Of a DNA stretch of 64,000 nucleotides, positions 1 to 11,200 are shown in pieces (within the stretch, counting starts at the first letter, position 1; each line of letters starts with the position of its first letter). The stretch lies in the NCBI GenBank assembly GCA_013339895.1, contig JABACO010000004.1:7723735-7787734 (forward strand), read 5' to 3'. Source of the stretch: Ephydatia muelleri. Lineage: Eukaryota; Porifera; Demospongiae; Spongillida; Spongillidae. A program made the position numbers and the translations under genes. The notes under the pieces were generated by a model. It was not told where the DNA came from and did not search any database. It worked only from the letters and a program-made list of their open reading frames with translations.

Positions 1-2256
1 TACGTGCGTGAGGGATCCGGCGGGGTGGGAGGTGCACTGGTTGGGCATTGCCAGTGTCAATGCGGTGTTGGAGCACTTTTGTATGACCTAGGTTCTTGGT
101 GCTGAGTGAGAAAACATCTGCAAATTCCAACAACAACGAAAAAAGTTCTTCTTTTTCATCCTTATTAACATCATCCCCAACCCTCGATACCATTTCCCAT
201 AAGAGGCTTTGATCTTCCCGTGAAATGTTGAACTTTTCTGCAACAGTTGAGATTTCTATGACTGGGTCCTGTTCCAGCAGCTCCATATGAGCAATCTCCG
301 TCCCTTTCTTCAATACAACGATTTCTTCTCGAGGGTTGACCACGCGCACAGGGACTGGTTTGGCGTTAGGGCACACCACTGCATGAGCAACCATTACTCC
401 ATGTCGAGCAGAAGTATTGCCAGTCACAACCCATGTACCCTTCGCGACTGGTGTTGCCAGATCAACCATAAGTTCTACCTCACTCGCTGCTGGAATGACA
501 ATTTTCTCTTTGACAATAAGTCCGATGGGATTCTGCTGCAGTGGACAACTCTGCATTTGAAGGGGAACGGAAATGTTTCTGGACGGAAAGGTGAGCCTCT
601 TTGAACCACAATCAATAATACCATTATGGGCGTTTACAAAGTCCAACCCAAGAATTGCTTCTACCATTATATCATCAGTGACTACGCACATAACCTTAAA
701 TGGCATGCCGTTCAGAAAAATATCTACCTTTTTGCATCCACTAACTGACAATGGAGCGCCATTTACTCCGACAAGTCGTCTACCAGCCCATTGTTCAAGA
801 ACAAGTGTACAGTCACCTTTCACAATTTGTTCCCAGACGTCCCTTCGGACAAGCGACACTGCTGCACCCGTGTCTATCACAAAGTCTACACCAACAGCCC
901 CAATAACTCCCCTTATGCGGTAACTTACTCCACTATTTACAGCGAGGGATGGTACGGTCAGCTTATCATCCTGAGCCTTTACAGGTCTTCTTCCCCCATG
1001 TGGCAGGCTCGTACCACTGAGGGACGGAAGTTTCCCTGACGCTGTTCTGAGTATCGGCCCCGACTGCAAAATCGTGCGACATGGCCTTTCTTCCCGCAAC
1101 TCCAACAAACGATTGTCCTACGCTTCCCATCGTCATTCTCCCTGGTAGGCTTACTTGCCCCACGTGTTCCTAACCGCTCTTTTTCTCCTATGAGCACCTC
1201 CACTCGCTGCAGTCTCTCGCACAGTGATTTCATGGTGGCTGTTAACGAGTCGCGCCCGTCTTGCGAAGTGACCGCTGAGACTGGTTCCGCTGGTACGGTA
1301 TGGTGCGTCTCTGGCTCTTGTTCCTGTGAGGACACAGCGTTAACACGTGACGGTTTACCTGTGCTTCGCAAGTATGACTCCAGTTCAATTACAGCCGCAG
1401 CCGCTTCTTCGACATTTCGCGGTCGTTTCTGTTTAACGCTGAAGGCGACTTGGGAGTTTTCAATTTGCTCTAGAAACTGGTTCAGCGCCAGTCGCTCGCG
1501 CGCGTTCTCTGCTAGTTCGGGATACGCTTTATCTGCAAGCACTCGCACCGCGTCACCAAAAGCAGCCCAGTCCTCGTCCCTACGCTTTGTTCTTGCGTTC
1601 AGCTCCACCATGTACAGCTGTCTTTGGCTGTCGGGATTGAAACGACGCTGTAATGCTTCTACGCACGTACCATAGTCCGCTTTAACGTCGTCTGGCAGCC
1701 TTCTGAAAGCCGTTTGAGCTTTCCCCGTTAGGCGCACCCGGAGCCATTTCAGCCTGTCTTCTCCACTGACCCATTTGTTAACGGCGGCTACACTTTCGAA
1801 ATGGTCCATCCATTCCAACCAACCAGTGGTCTCGCCGTCAAAGGGTTCTGGCAACAGTAGCGGTTTCGCCATTCCGCTAAGCCGACTACGCCAATGTAGC
1901 AGTGGCCAAAGGATATATAGTAACACGTGTACAGACTGACTAAGAACACAAAAAGAGAGTATTTATACATACAAGTGCGCACACGATGTCACATGCAAAT
2001 GTTCTGGCAAGTTCGAGCCCATCTGGCGCATGCGTGCACATGCGCAAAGAGATATTTGCATTACAAAAACATTGCAGGTGCCTCAGAAGAGTTGAGTGCT
2101 CTCTAACAAATGGCTTGTGGAAGTAGTCACACCATGCTTTGTCTGCAAACACAGCATATAATATTTCTTTTCTTTAGGGGCATGGAGCCTGTGCACCTTG
2201 AAATGCGACCACACCGTGGAGGTAGACGTACTGTTTTGTTTTCGCCGTTGTGGGAA
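1..2256 (-). mobile_element. Ty3/gypsy-type LTR retrotransposon, 5' half, cut by window edge
   Basis: Read on the minus strand, this stretch holds, in order, a probable LTR with a TATA-like box near 1945-1975, an LTR edge near 1895 that ends in CTACA, a primer-binding-site-like stretch beginning TTGGCGTAGTCGG, gag with a CCHC zinc knuckle, an aspartic-protease-like segment (the motif VIDTGAAVS is readable near 870-890) and the start of pol running off the left edge. The outer limit of the LTR is not defined; a hAT element begins at 2257. Family assignment rests on the gag style and part order. Only half is visible, so whether the whole is intact cannot be judged. It is treated as a fossil. 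Confidence 0.75.
979..1872 (-). CDS. gag-like protein of the left LTR element
   Basis: Part of the Ty3/gypsy-type element. The frame opens with MAKPLLLPEPFDGE, continues with a retrotransposon gag core rich in Trp, Leu and Arg, and ends near a CCHC knuckle (CWSCGKKGHVARFC). In this family gag forms the particle that packages element RNA. The start at the second Met was chosen because the upstream residues look like leader sequence. Confidence 0.7.
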   Translation of the reverse strand: MAKPLLLPEPFDGETTGWLEWMDHFESVAAVNKWVSGEDRLKWLRVRLTGKAQTAFRRLPDDVKADYGTCVEALQRRFNPDSQRQLYMVELNARTKRRDEDWAAFGDAVRVLADKAYPELAENARERLALNQFLEQIENSQVAFSVKQKRPRNVEEAAAAVIELESYLRSTGKPSRVNAVSSQEQEPETHHTVPAEPVSAVTSQDGRDSLTATMKSLCERLQRVEVLIGEKERLGTRGASKPTRENDDGKRRTIVCWSCGKKGHVARFCSRGRYSEQRQGNFRPSVVRACHMGEEDL

Positions 2257-2325
2257 CAGTGTTGCCGCGATATTTAATCGGCGATATAATAATCATTAAT
2301 AATCTTCAATAAACCTTACGTAAGT

Positions 2326-5300
2326 GTGATCAGAGCGATGGTGATGTCAAAGAAAGAAGCTAAACCTATGTACGTGCCACAAAAAGAGAATGTGGTTAGT
2401 GTGGATCGTACTGCGCATAGAAGTTCAGCATGGCAATATTTTGGGATACATAAGAAGATTCTAAATTCATCCTGGGTTGTGTGCTTGAAGTGCTACAAAT
2501 GGGTATCAAGACATGACAACAACACTACCAACATGAGGTATCACTTGAAGTCTGCCCATGGAATAGACTTGTCTTCAGAAGGCAAAGAGTAAGCCCTTTA
2601 AAAATCAAATTGTTAGTAGCATTGCTTATGATAAGAATATAACATTGACCTGACATTTGTGTCAGATCATGGCAATATTGGTCGGACAGTTTATATTTTT
2701 GGTCGGACATATGTTTAAACAAGCTCTTCTCTTAGAGCCATACCGATGTAGTGTACAAATTCAGTACAGGCAATGTTGTTTTTATACCCTGACCCCAAAT
2801 CCACACCATGCTTCTCCTGTAGCTCACACAAAGTAGACATTTTGTGAAAGCAAATCCTTCCTTACAAATGGTGTACGCTATATCAAACTTCCGCGCCATA
2901 ACTGCTTCAGTCCGTTCATCGATGGTACTAAGGGCCTTCGCTATCGGAGCATATTCTGTTACGGGAACAGATTGGCTCATCTAGCACCATAGATTTTTGG
3001 TGCATCAAAGATGATGGTGCTCTTTAAAAGCCGATGCTTTCAGATTAGTGCAGCCATCAATAAAAGCACGACTGAAGTTTCACATTCCGATTAGCTTCGA
3101 TTCGAACATTGTACAAATTTTGCATTTTAAAGCGGCTACATTATCGCGATCGAGTCGCTCATACGTAAGCCATGTTGTCGTCACTAGTTCCTTTTCATTT
3201 TCAGCTATCCACTTATGAGCCGTATGAATCGAAAGATTTCGTCCCTTTTTTGCCGCTGGAACACCTTCAACGCCCTTTTTCCAGACATCTTGACCGCGCA
3301 TGCGCACAATTGATAGGTCAAATTTCATAATTGATCGGAAAATGTCCGATGTCCGACCATTATCATAAGCACTGCAAAGTATGAAAATTATCTGAAATTG
3401 TATGTTCAATGTAGCAGCTGTCAGAACGAAGGCACCAGCAGTACCTGTAGCACTAGCAAGATTTTTATCAGTACAACAGCTGCTTCATCTGCTACTAAAG
3501 CTACATGTGCACCTACAGCTACAGCTGCTCCATCCATTGATAAATATGTGTGTAAAGCTCAACCACAAGGTCCTATGAGAGGAGAGAAGCTAGTGAGAAA
3601 GCTAACGAGTTGTTGGTTAAAGCACTTACAGCTAATCTACTTCCACCCGCTCTTATGGATAGTGCAGAGATCCGTGAGCTATTAGAGTTCATCTCTAATG
3701 GTACATATATTCCACCACATCGAACCAAAGTTACTGAACTAATAGGTGCTCAGTATGATATGGTGTTGAGTAAGGTTAGTTTTGTACAAGTTCTTTATAC
3801 ATATATAGGTCAGAGTCTACTGATTCTTTTTTTCTTTCTGTATATAGATGGAAGTCTTGTTGGCCAGTGCAACTTCTGTCTCAATAACTACCGATGCTAC
3901 TACAATGCATACAGGTGATTCTTATGTGGCTGTGACTGCACATTGGCTTGATGCAGAGTGGAGAATGATGTCCTGTGTTCTTGGTGTGTCAATCAGCAAT
4001 GGTAAATATTCAGTTTCTTAACGGTGATATGGATTTTATTTGACTGCTGTTAGTGTCACACACTGCAGAAGAAATAGCATCTGTTGTGAAGGACTTGGTG
4101 AATGTTGAATTCATGCTTGAGAACAGATTGGATTCAATTTCAACAGATCAGGGGGATAACTTCATTGCAGCTGTGCAACTACTCATTGAAGAAGGTGTTA
4201 GTGAGGAGCAAGTGAGATGTGCTTGCCATAAACTTCAACTCTTAATCAAGAACTCTTTAGAGGTAAAGATGGTTCGATAACATTCATGAGTAATTTATAT
4301 GTTCTTGTATATTTTGAAGGAGAAGAGCACTCCTGCTTATGCCTTAGTCTGTCTGTTTAGAACCATTACAACAACCATCAATAACAGCCCGATGTTGCTA
4401 GATGCATTGAAGAAGAGACAGCATAATCCTGAGCTGTTGATCATTGATTCAGATAAATCTGGGGATGAAGAATGTAGTGACAATGAAGAAGAAATTGATC
4501 CAACCAATGTTTTAAGTGGTTGCAAACATGGCCTTAAACTTATCAAGGATGTATGCACGCGTTGGAACTCAACTTTTTGTATGCTCCAGCGTTGTGTGCT
4601 ACTAAAGGAGGCAATTAATCATGTGTTGCAGGAAAGTAAATATGCAAATTTAATTCCAACTTCTGAGCAGTGGCTAGCAGCTGAGAAGCTGTGTGTATTT
4701 TTGAAACCATTTCAGATTGCCACAGACTTCTTGCAAGGAGAGAAGTACCCTACTCTTGGATGTGTTTCTCGCTACATAACTACTTAGCTTGATGGTCTGC
4801 AAAGCCATTCACCCCCCATTCACTGGCAGCTTCAATCTAGCTGGGGCAACCTTCCTTCAGTTGTGCAGATTGTACGATCGTTCATTCTTAAAGACATGCG
4901 AGCACGATGGGACCCCACAGGCATCTTGCTAGGTATGGGGGCTATAACGCACCCAGGCCGCCATAAAAGTTTATCGTGGCTAAATGCCACAAACAAGCAA
5001 ACCATTATTGATCAGCTGTGCAGTGAAATGTTTGCAATTTCACATCCTAATGCAGACACAGCAGGAGCAGGTGCCATAATCACTTTAGATCATTCTGATG
5101 TTATAGAGCCACCAACCAAACGCAGAGCCACTGAAGCAGATGATGATTTCAATGTATTGTTTGGCTGCTCAGATAATATTGAACAAGAAGCAGTTCATGC
5201 TCTTGATGACGACATAGATGATAAGCAGAGATACCTGAAGGAGGTGGAAATAAACTTTCGCAAAGATGATCCTTTGATGTGGTGGAAATGTCAGGAACAT

Positions 5301-5390
5301 CTTTTCCGATTATTTCCAAGCTCGCAAGAAAGTATTTGGCGATTCTAGCATCTACAGCTCCGTCAGAAAGAGTATTTTCTACGGCAAAAA
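2326..5390 (+). pseudogene. BED-type hAT transposase, interrupted
   Basis: hAT transposases cut and paste their element. Pieces in order: a BED zinc finger at 2400-2590 (residues CLKC and the H-x4-H end of MRYHLKSAHG are readable), a linker, an N-terminal helical region at about 3600-3775, catalytic-core segments at 3848-4000 and 4053-4265 (SISTDQGDNF, CACHKLQLL), the CTRWNSTF block near 4555-4575, and the C-terminal dimerisation region near 5270-5390 (APSERVFSTAKN). Several junctions look like real introns (GTTAGT near 3776, GTAAAT near 4001, GTAAAG near 4264). At least two places need a frame change (near 3590 and near 5320), and one stop is readable near 4785, so the copy looks inactive although only mildly decayed. 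Confidence 0.75.
2620..3374 (-). mobile_element. Nested fragment of a second hAT family
   Basis: On the minus strand, sequence at 2735-3330 translates to a TTF/BED-like region (WIAENEKELVTTTWL, LKCKICTMFESK) followed by KFDIAYTICKEGFAFTK, resembling ZNF862/C17orf113-type hAT transposase N-termini. Both ends carry similar outward-facing words: CATTGCTTATGATAA at 2620 and, reversed, CAGTGCTTATGATAA at 3374, each followed by copies of GGTCGGAC. It lies in what looks like the first intron of the plus-strand hAT transposase. No 8-bp target duplication is seen. It is too short to encode a full transposase. Confidence 0.6.
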
Positions 5391-5564
5391 ATAAAATATA
5401 TAGCCATATACGCTCAAGATGGCATTAGAGTGAATTTACATGTGATATGATTCGAACTAGTTCTATTAAGAAACAAACCATGCCCTATACTTTTCCATTA
5501 ACGTTCGCATACTTTAATTGCGATTGATAGCATCATTAATCGCGATAAATCGTTAATCGCGATA

Positions 5565-6350
5565 TGGAACGTTCTATGTCTTGTGGATTTCATTTTATAA
5601 CATAAAATTTAAATCGATATATCTTCCGAAATAGTAACGCTATCGGGTTCCTATTTTTAACACAACATACCACACCATTACTATATGTGAAAATTCATTT
5701 TGGTGTCTTACACGTGCGGGGTACCGACATTTCAAGATCCGATACCCCGTAGGGTTCAAAACGGCCACATCTTCAGGTAGGAGTGTCCAAATCGGTTCAA
5801 AATTATTACCTATGTAGAAGGGTCGTACCGCTATTGATTTGTTCTGTTCGTTAATTTTTGCTTTATCCGTTGTGGAGATACAAGTGTGCAAAGAAATTGC
5901 ATATTTCCCGGGCGTTACGCGCCATGAACATATTACGACTGACTTCGAGGACGTCCTCGTAATACGTTAATGGCGCGTAACGCCCGGGAAATATGCAATT
6001 TCTTTGCACACTTGTATCTCCACAACGGATAAAGCAAAAATTAACGAACAGAACAAATCAATAGCGGTAGGACCCTTACCTATTTTGAACCGATTTGGAC
6101 ACTCCTACCTGAAGATGTGGCCGTTTTGAACCCTACGGGGTATCGGACCTTGAAATGTCAGTACCCCGCATGTGTAAGACACCGAAATGGATTTTCACAT
6201 ATAGTAATGGTGTGGTATGTTGTGTTAAAAATAGGAACCCGATAGCGTTACTATTTCGGAAGATATATCGATTTAAATGTTATGTTATAAAATGAAATCC
6301 ACAAGACCCATTTTCGTATAGAACGTTCCATATAACATTTAAATCGCGAT
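5565..6350. repeat. Long imperfect palindrome I
   Basis: The left arm (about 5565-5945) and right arm (about 5950-6350) are near-perfect reverse complements, for example GGCGTTACGCGCCAT at 5911 against its reverse near 5970, and the stretch around CGGGTTCCTATTTTTAAC near 5645 against its reverse near 6228. The centre is near 5948. The transcript would fold into a hairpin of roughly 380 bp. The arms are related to those of the palindrome that follows, for example the shared words GGTGTCTTA and GGTTCAAAA. Confidence 0.85.
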
Positions 6351-7185
6351 ATATGGGTCAGTTTCCGAGAAAATCAAAAGTGGCTATATATATAAAAAGT
6401 TATAAAAATGCTTCACGTTTGAATCGCTAAAACTCCATAACGATTTAAGCAATCATCTTCCTATTTCGAACACTTCGTGCCACACCACTTCTCTTTACGA
6501 AAATATATTTTGGTGTCTTACCCCTGCTCCTTGCCGACGTTACAAGGCACAGTACCCCGAGGGGTTCAAAATCCAGGTAGCTCCCTGCAGGAATGTCCAA
6601 ATCACTTCAAAATCGATATGCACAACGTAAAGGAGTCCTGTCACTATTGAGTTCTGCAGATCGTTGATTTTTACCTCTTCCGTTATGGAGATACAGCAAT
6701 GCAAAGTAAGTCCACGTTTCCCGCTCGAATCGCGCCTTTCTCAGTCCTTGAACCGCTTCCATTCTCCCGAGTGGGACTGAGAAAGGCGCGATTCGAGCGG
6801 GAAACGTGGACTTTACTTTGCATTGCTGTATCTCCATAACGGATAAGGTAAAAATCAACGATCTGCAGAAATAAACAGTGACAGGACTCCTCTACGTGCA
6901 ATCGATTTTGAAGTGATTTGGTCATTCCTGCAGGGAGCTACCTGGATTTTGAACCCCTCGGGGTACTGTGCCTTGTAACGTCGGCAAGGAGCAAGGGTAA
7001 GACACCAAAATCAATCTTCGTAGAGAGAAGTGGTGTGGCAAGAAGTGTTCGAAATTGGAAATTGATAGCTTAAACCTTTACGGAGTTTTAGCGATTCAAA
7101 CGTGAAGCATTTTTATAACTTTTTATATATATAGCCACTTTTCATTTTCTCGGAAACTGACCCATATATATCTCGTTAATCGCGA
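6343..7185. repeat. Long imperfect palindrome II
   Basis: The left arm (6343-6760) and right arm (6765-7185) are reverse complements, with a centre near 6762 flanked by CGCTCGAATCGCGCCTTTC and its reverse. Outer parts read GGGTCAGTTTCCGAGAAAAT on one side and the reverse on the other. It shares landmarks, in the same order, with palindrome I, so the pair looks like a diverged tandem duplication of a palindrome. It abuts the right hAT terminus. Confidence 0.85.
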
Positions 7186-7193
7186 CAACACTG

Positions 7194-7610
7194 CTACCGG
7201 GGCTCGCGTGGGCGGGCTGACAAGCTCGCCGCTACATCGGCTTAGAATACTTGACTTACTGGAGGGTTGGGAGCCCTGCTCTGTGCCTCTGGAGGAGCCG
7301 GCCTGCTGTGGTGATCCCTGTTGCAGCGAGGACCCCTGCTGCGAGCTTGCTGACGTTGCTGTTGCTGCGACGGTGCTTGGCCAAAGCGCCGCGCCAGCCA
7401 ATCCAATCCATCTGCGCCTGCATGGCTGAAAGGGACTTCGCTTCCTGAATCTTCCAATTCTCAAAGCGTACTGCTTCCTAGCTGCCAGCGACCGCGTGAA
7501 GTGTAGCTTGAATGCGCATGCGTGAGGCACCTAAAGTGTGCGTGCGCTGTAGGGCGTGCTCCGTTAACCGCGTTTAACTTCATTTAAGTAATAACATATA
7601 ATACTAGCTC
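7194..7610. other. GC-rich spacer with a possible minus-strand exon
   Basis: Between the hAT end and the pogo fragment. A minus-strand open frame at about 7265-7520 (Gln/Ser/Pro-rich) ends at a donor-like CCA/GTAAGT. The composition differs from the AT-rich surroundings. I do not recognise the product, and a chance frame is possible. Confidence 0.25.
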
Positions 7611-8719
7611 ACTGTTTGACAATAGAACCAGCCACTCTCATCACCATTAAAAAACAATCTTTGGGATCATACTGTTCAATGATTTTGGGTAGAGCAGACC
7701 GAGCAAGTTCCACATGTTTGCTGGTGCTAAGCCAGACTCTCCACATAGCTTGACACAGTGCACTTCGTGACGTCTCTTCCAATTGGACAGCCAGCCATTA
7801 CTCTGTTGCAGATCGCCATCATCCTAGCTGCAATAGTTTAGTTATGTATCGGGCCTCCTCAAGAAGCAATGAGACACTGATTACTTCATTGCTAGTACGA
7901 TACTGCATGCAAAGTTGAAACAAGAATGGCAGTTAATGGTGCATAGGGATATTTTGATTGAATGAAATTGGAACTCACCTGCTGGAACCTTCGGAACAGT
8001 ACCGAATCAAGAACCAGCCATTTGGGGTTCCTAAGTATAGCCCACTTCAAAGAAGGATGATTTTGAGAAACTCATCCTTTCCTTTGAGGATTTTTCCAAT
8101 CGTGGATCTTTGTACTGGTGGATGTATAGTGTACTTTTGAGAGAACCAAGTGGCTGCAGCAGTCTGGCTCTCAGCAGGATGCTTTTGAGCATATTCACAG
8201 ACTGCTTGGGGCGTTACTAAAACACGGAAAGGAACGGAACGTCACGGAATATTCCGTTCCGTTCCATGACTATTCAACGGAACTTTACCTTTATGCAGTA
8301 TCTCCAATAATGAGCATAGTGGTGTATAAATGGAATTAGAATTTGTTACTTCATTGTAGTGAAATAATCATATAGAAGCGACCTGATGGTGGGTGGAAAA
8401 CAGTAAAGATTAAGAGTTTTTTGTATAAGTAATGTTTCAAATCATTTGTGTGTATTTCATATTCTACCGTTATGTTTTAATGTTAAAAATATAATATAAT
8501 TATAATTATATTATTAAAGGATATGGAGAATAAATAACAACAGCAACTACATGTTACATTTGTCACATAGCCATTTGCTATGCCATTCCCATGCATTTTT
8601 TGGAACTTGAATACAAATATCACCGTGATACCATTCCTTGCATTGACCGCAGGCAATCATTGCTTCAAGTACCATCCTAGACATTCTGCAAACACAATAC
8701 ACCTTTATGACTTGCTTGT

Positions 8720-9421
8720 TCTTTATCTTAGCTGCACTGGAAATTCTGTCATTACACCTTCTTCAATGCACTTCATCAAATGCTGCCTCATTATTGCCTG
8801 ACAATAAGACTTTTTTCTGGGTGGGTTCCAAAACACAATTGCAAAGAGTCCACAGTCGCTGCCTCCACTTTGACATTGCAATCCACAAAGTGAGCATTTA
8901 TTTGACTTGATTTTGTCTTGGAAATAGCTGCAACTTGCTGGGCGTGTGGAGAGCACTGATGGAAAAGACTGTCATAAACAAGAACTGATGCTGGATCCTC
9001 TGCTCCTATATTGGAAATAGTCAACCAATGTTTTAGAGTGCTATCGTGCAAGACTTGAACATATGGTCTCTGTTCAACTGCAAAGGTCATTGCCAATCCA
9101 CATCCTACACTTTGGAATCCAAAAGTGTTCTTGAATTGTGTTGCTAAAATTTGCTGTGCTGTATCTACGATGGATGAATTCAGCCATTGCCCAGGTGTTA
9201 ATTCTTTTATCACGCTCAAATAGTTGTAAACTTTCTATCCACATTTCTTCATCATCAGTGCTTATGTCACCATCATTATCTAAAGTTATGGGAGGGTTAG
9301 AAGTTGAGTTGGATTTTGCTGGTAACTTCTTTCTTTCTCTTTCACGGGTCACCTCCAAATTGAAGGTCAGATGATTTCTTGGATCAAGTGTACTAATGTT
9401 TTGCCCACAATCTTTTGCCAC
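8720..9421 (-). pseudogene. Ulp1-like (C48) cysteine protease domain in the TIR element
   Basis: Ulp1/SENP proteases cleave SUMO-like proteins with a His-Asp-Cys triad. On the minus strand, a PGQWLNSSIVDTAQQIL segment (about 9190) is followed by the His motif KHWLTIS (about 9030), the Asp in VLVYDS (about 8985) and, in another frame, the Cys motif SGGSDCGLFAIVF (about 8840). The order and spacing match the family. The Asp and Cys parts lie in different frames, so at least one frame break near 8870-8900 is needed. Upstream (9074-9420) is an acidic linker. Such proteases are carried by several animal transposon families. As it stands the copy looks inactive. Confidence 0.6.
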
Positions 9422-9639
9422 AGTACCTGGTTTAGGTCCTGGGAAGCAGGCACACTCAATGATGCCTTTTTGTGTGCATTTGAATGACTAACCAGCTTCC
9501 AACCTATGTATGAAAAAACGTACACCGGTAAGTAAATGGAGCATAGTCTTAAAAGGCAATTATCATCCATATTTATTTACTCACTTGGATCTAACCAATC
9601 ATCAGGTTGTTTCATCTCTTCGGTTTGATAATCTTCATG

Positions 9640-9870
9640 CTGGTAGTTTCATCTCATGTGTTCTATCATCTTCACCTTCTGGTAGTTTTGCCTCATGTGT
9701 TCTATCATCTTCACCTGCTGGTAGTTTTCCTCATGTGTTCTATCATCTTCACCTGCTGGTAGTTTCACCCCATCAGTTCTACATGTATCATCCTCACCAG
9801 CTGGTAGTTTCACTTCTACGGTTTGAGCAGCTTCATCATCTGGAACTTTCCCCTCTACGGTATGACTACC
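9640..9870 (-). repeat. Short in-frame tandem repeat in the TIR element
   Basis: About five diverged copies of a unit of roughly 30-36 bp, built on words like TCTATCATCTTCACCTGCTGGTAGTTT. On the minus strand the units read as VKLPAGEDD-type acidic repeats in a frame that extends to about 10131. This may be part of the same transposon-encoded protein, linked by introns; a donor-like GTAATG is seen near 10000. Confidence 0.55.
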
Positions 9871-10850
9871 TTCCATATCCGCAAACTGCTTTAGGTTATC
9901 TGTTTCTTCAGTTTCACCTCTGTGCAGTGTATTGCCTTGATTGAGTAGTAAAAAAATGAACGCAGCTAATGTGCAACTCACTTTCAACATCATTACAGGG
10001 AGGACGTTCCTGCCACTTCTCTTATTTCCCTTGCTCCTGGTGTTTTTCCAAAGCTGAGACAGGTTGTACTTTTTAACTTTATAACTACAGAGATGCCAAT
10101 GCTCATCTTTACTGCTAGTATATGGTAGCAATTACACTTTGAGGGACAGCTACATGTTTCATTTGGAAACAGTGTTAGAACTTAGCACGATACTGAGCAG
10201 TTCCTTTGCTGGAGCTTACACTGACTATTTCTTTACTGCCTTGTAGAGGAGCTGCATTTGCAATAACTGTTGTGACAGTGCTTTTATCAATAGCTATTTT
10301 TCCCTTGCCAATTTCTTTAGGTGAACATGTTGGAATTAATTCAATTTCCTTCATTCCAGAAACAACACTTGAGTATTGGCTCAGGACATGGGATTCTCCT
10401 ATTCCTGATAATCCTCTCTTTATTTCATTGCTGTAAAAAGCCTGCATCTGGTAAAATGCTAGTACTGCATAGTCTATTTAACTTCTTTCCATCCTTGCAA
10501 TTCATACAAAATTCAAACTTTCAGACTGGTTATTAGTGATGCCACTATATGGGTTGTAAATATGTATATCTTCAAGAACCCACCTAGGAGGATAGCTTCC
10601 ACTTCACGTAAAGATAGCGATTTTCGACAATATAATACAATAGGTTCTGCGTCCCCATGTCAAATCACTTCGGGCACCAACGAGCAGCTGCTACATGTAA
10701 AATGCTTTCAGGGCCCTGCTTTCACACGTTATGCACGCATGTGTATCTGTTCCGTTAAATATTCCGTGACGTTCCGTGTTTTAGTAAGGCTTGCTTGGGC
10801 TCCATTGATATTGCTGTTATGGTTGCGCTTTACACCGCCAGCTTATCGCC

Positions 10851-11200
10851 GTGACTAGAACACGCTTCCATTTTTGACCCTGCTCAATTACAAATACTAC
10901 ATGCCCTAGCACTGATATGCATGTGGTAATTTAAATAAGTGTGGGTTATTAAGATAATTGCATGGTTTTATGTTATGATAGCGATAGTAGCGAGAGCGAT
11001 AGCAACGAGGGGCTTTAGTAGCGAGGGTCATACAGTGCGATAGTGATCGAGGGCGATAGCGTCGAGGGTAGAGATTTGACATATGATTTCATAATTTCTA
11101 CCGGATTTCTAGATTTCTAACATGATTTCAAGGTGATTTCTGCCAGATTTCGATTTCTCATTGATTTCTCAGAAGAACGTACGAGATTTCACTCGTGGCA
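10851..11200. repeat. Low-complexity stretch
   Basis: At 10979-11072 there are imperfect copies of GCGATAG/GCGAGGG. At 11080-11190 there are about ten copies of GATTTC(T) in irregular spacing. No gene seen. Confidence 0.6.

Larger units (their letters stand above)
2257..7193. mobile_element. hAT DNA transposon with two long palindromes at its right end
   Basis: The left end reads CAGTGTTGCCGCGAT and the right end, reversed, reads CAGTGTTGTCGCGATTAACG, a good pair of hAT-like terminal inverted repeats with one mismatch in the first 15 bases. A BED-zinc-finger hAT transposase lies inside on the plus strand (2326-5390). The last 1.6 kb before the right terminus is two consecutive imperfect palindromes. 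The 8-bp flanks (2249-2256 and 7194-7201) do not match, so a normal hAT target duplication is not visible. A second, unrelated hAT fragment is nested near the left end. This may be one element enlarged at its end or an element that received later insertions. Confidence 0.7.
8211..10791 (-). mobile_element. TIR DNA transposon carrying a Ulp1-like gene, with target duplication
   Basis: The ends are inverted repeats sharing TTACTAAAACACGGAA and CGTCACGGAATATT (8214-8265 and the reverse of 10750-10787), with CGGAAC words repeated just inside. TGCTTGGG occurs immediately outside both ends (8203-8210 and 10792-10799): an 8-bp target duplication. The insertion interrupts the pogo transposase reading, which resumes on both sides. 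The only recognisable gene is a minus-strand Ulp1-like protease. No DDE transposase is apparent, so it may be non-autonomous or of a superfamily I cannot name; 8-bp duplications fit hAT, Zisupton/KDZ or MULE-like elements. Confidence 0.75.
7615..10850 (-). pseudogene. pogo/Tigger-type transposase fragment, interrupted by another element
   Basis: Minus-strand translation gives three pieces in order. Near 10800-10845 is a basic N-terminus. At 8040-8203 is a first helix-turn-helix (CEYAQKHPAESQTAAATWF, then VQRSTIGKILKGKDEFL). At 7640-7800 is the second, CENP-B-type HTH (SNGWLSNWKRRH, CGESG) and the start of the DDE core (EQYDPKDCF, then GDESGWFYCQ). Tigger/pogo transposases (Tc1/mariner superfamily) bind DNA with exactly this pair of HTH domains. 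Most of the DDE domain is missing, and frame changes are needed. A 2.6-kb TIR element (8211-10791) splits the first HTH. Confidence 0.7.

Noticed and set aside
2249-7201. 8-bp target duplication for the hAT element
   Set aside because: The flanks TGTGGGAA and CTACCGGG do not match.
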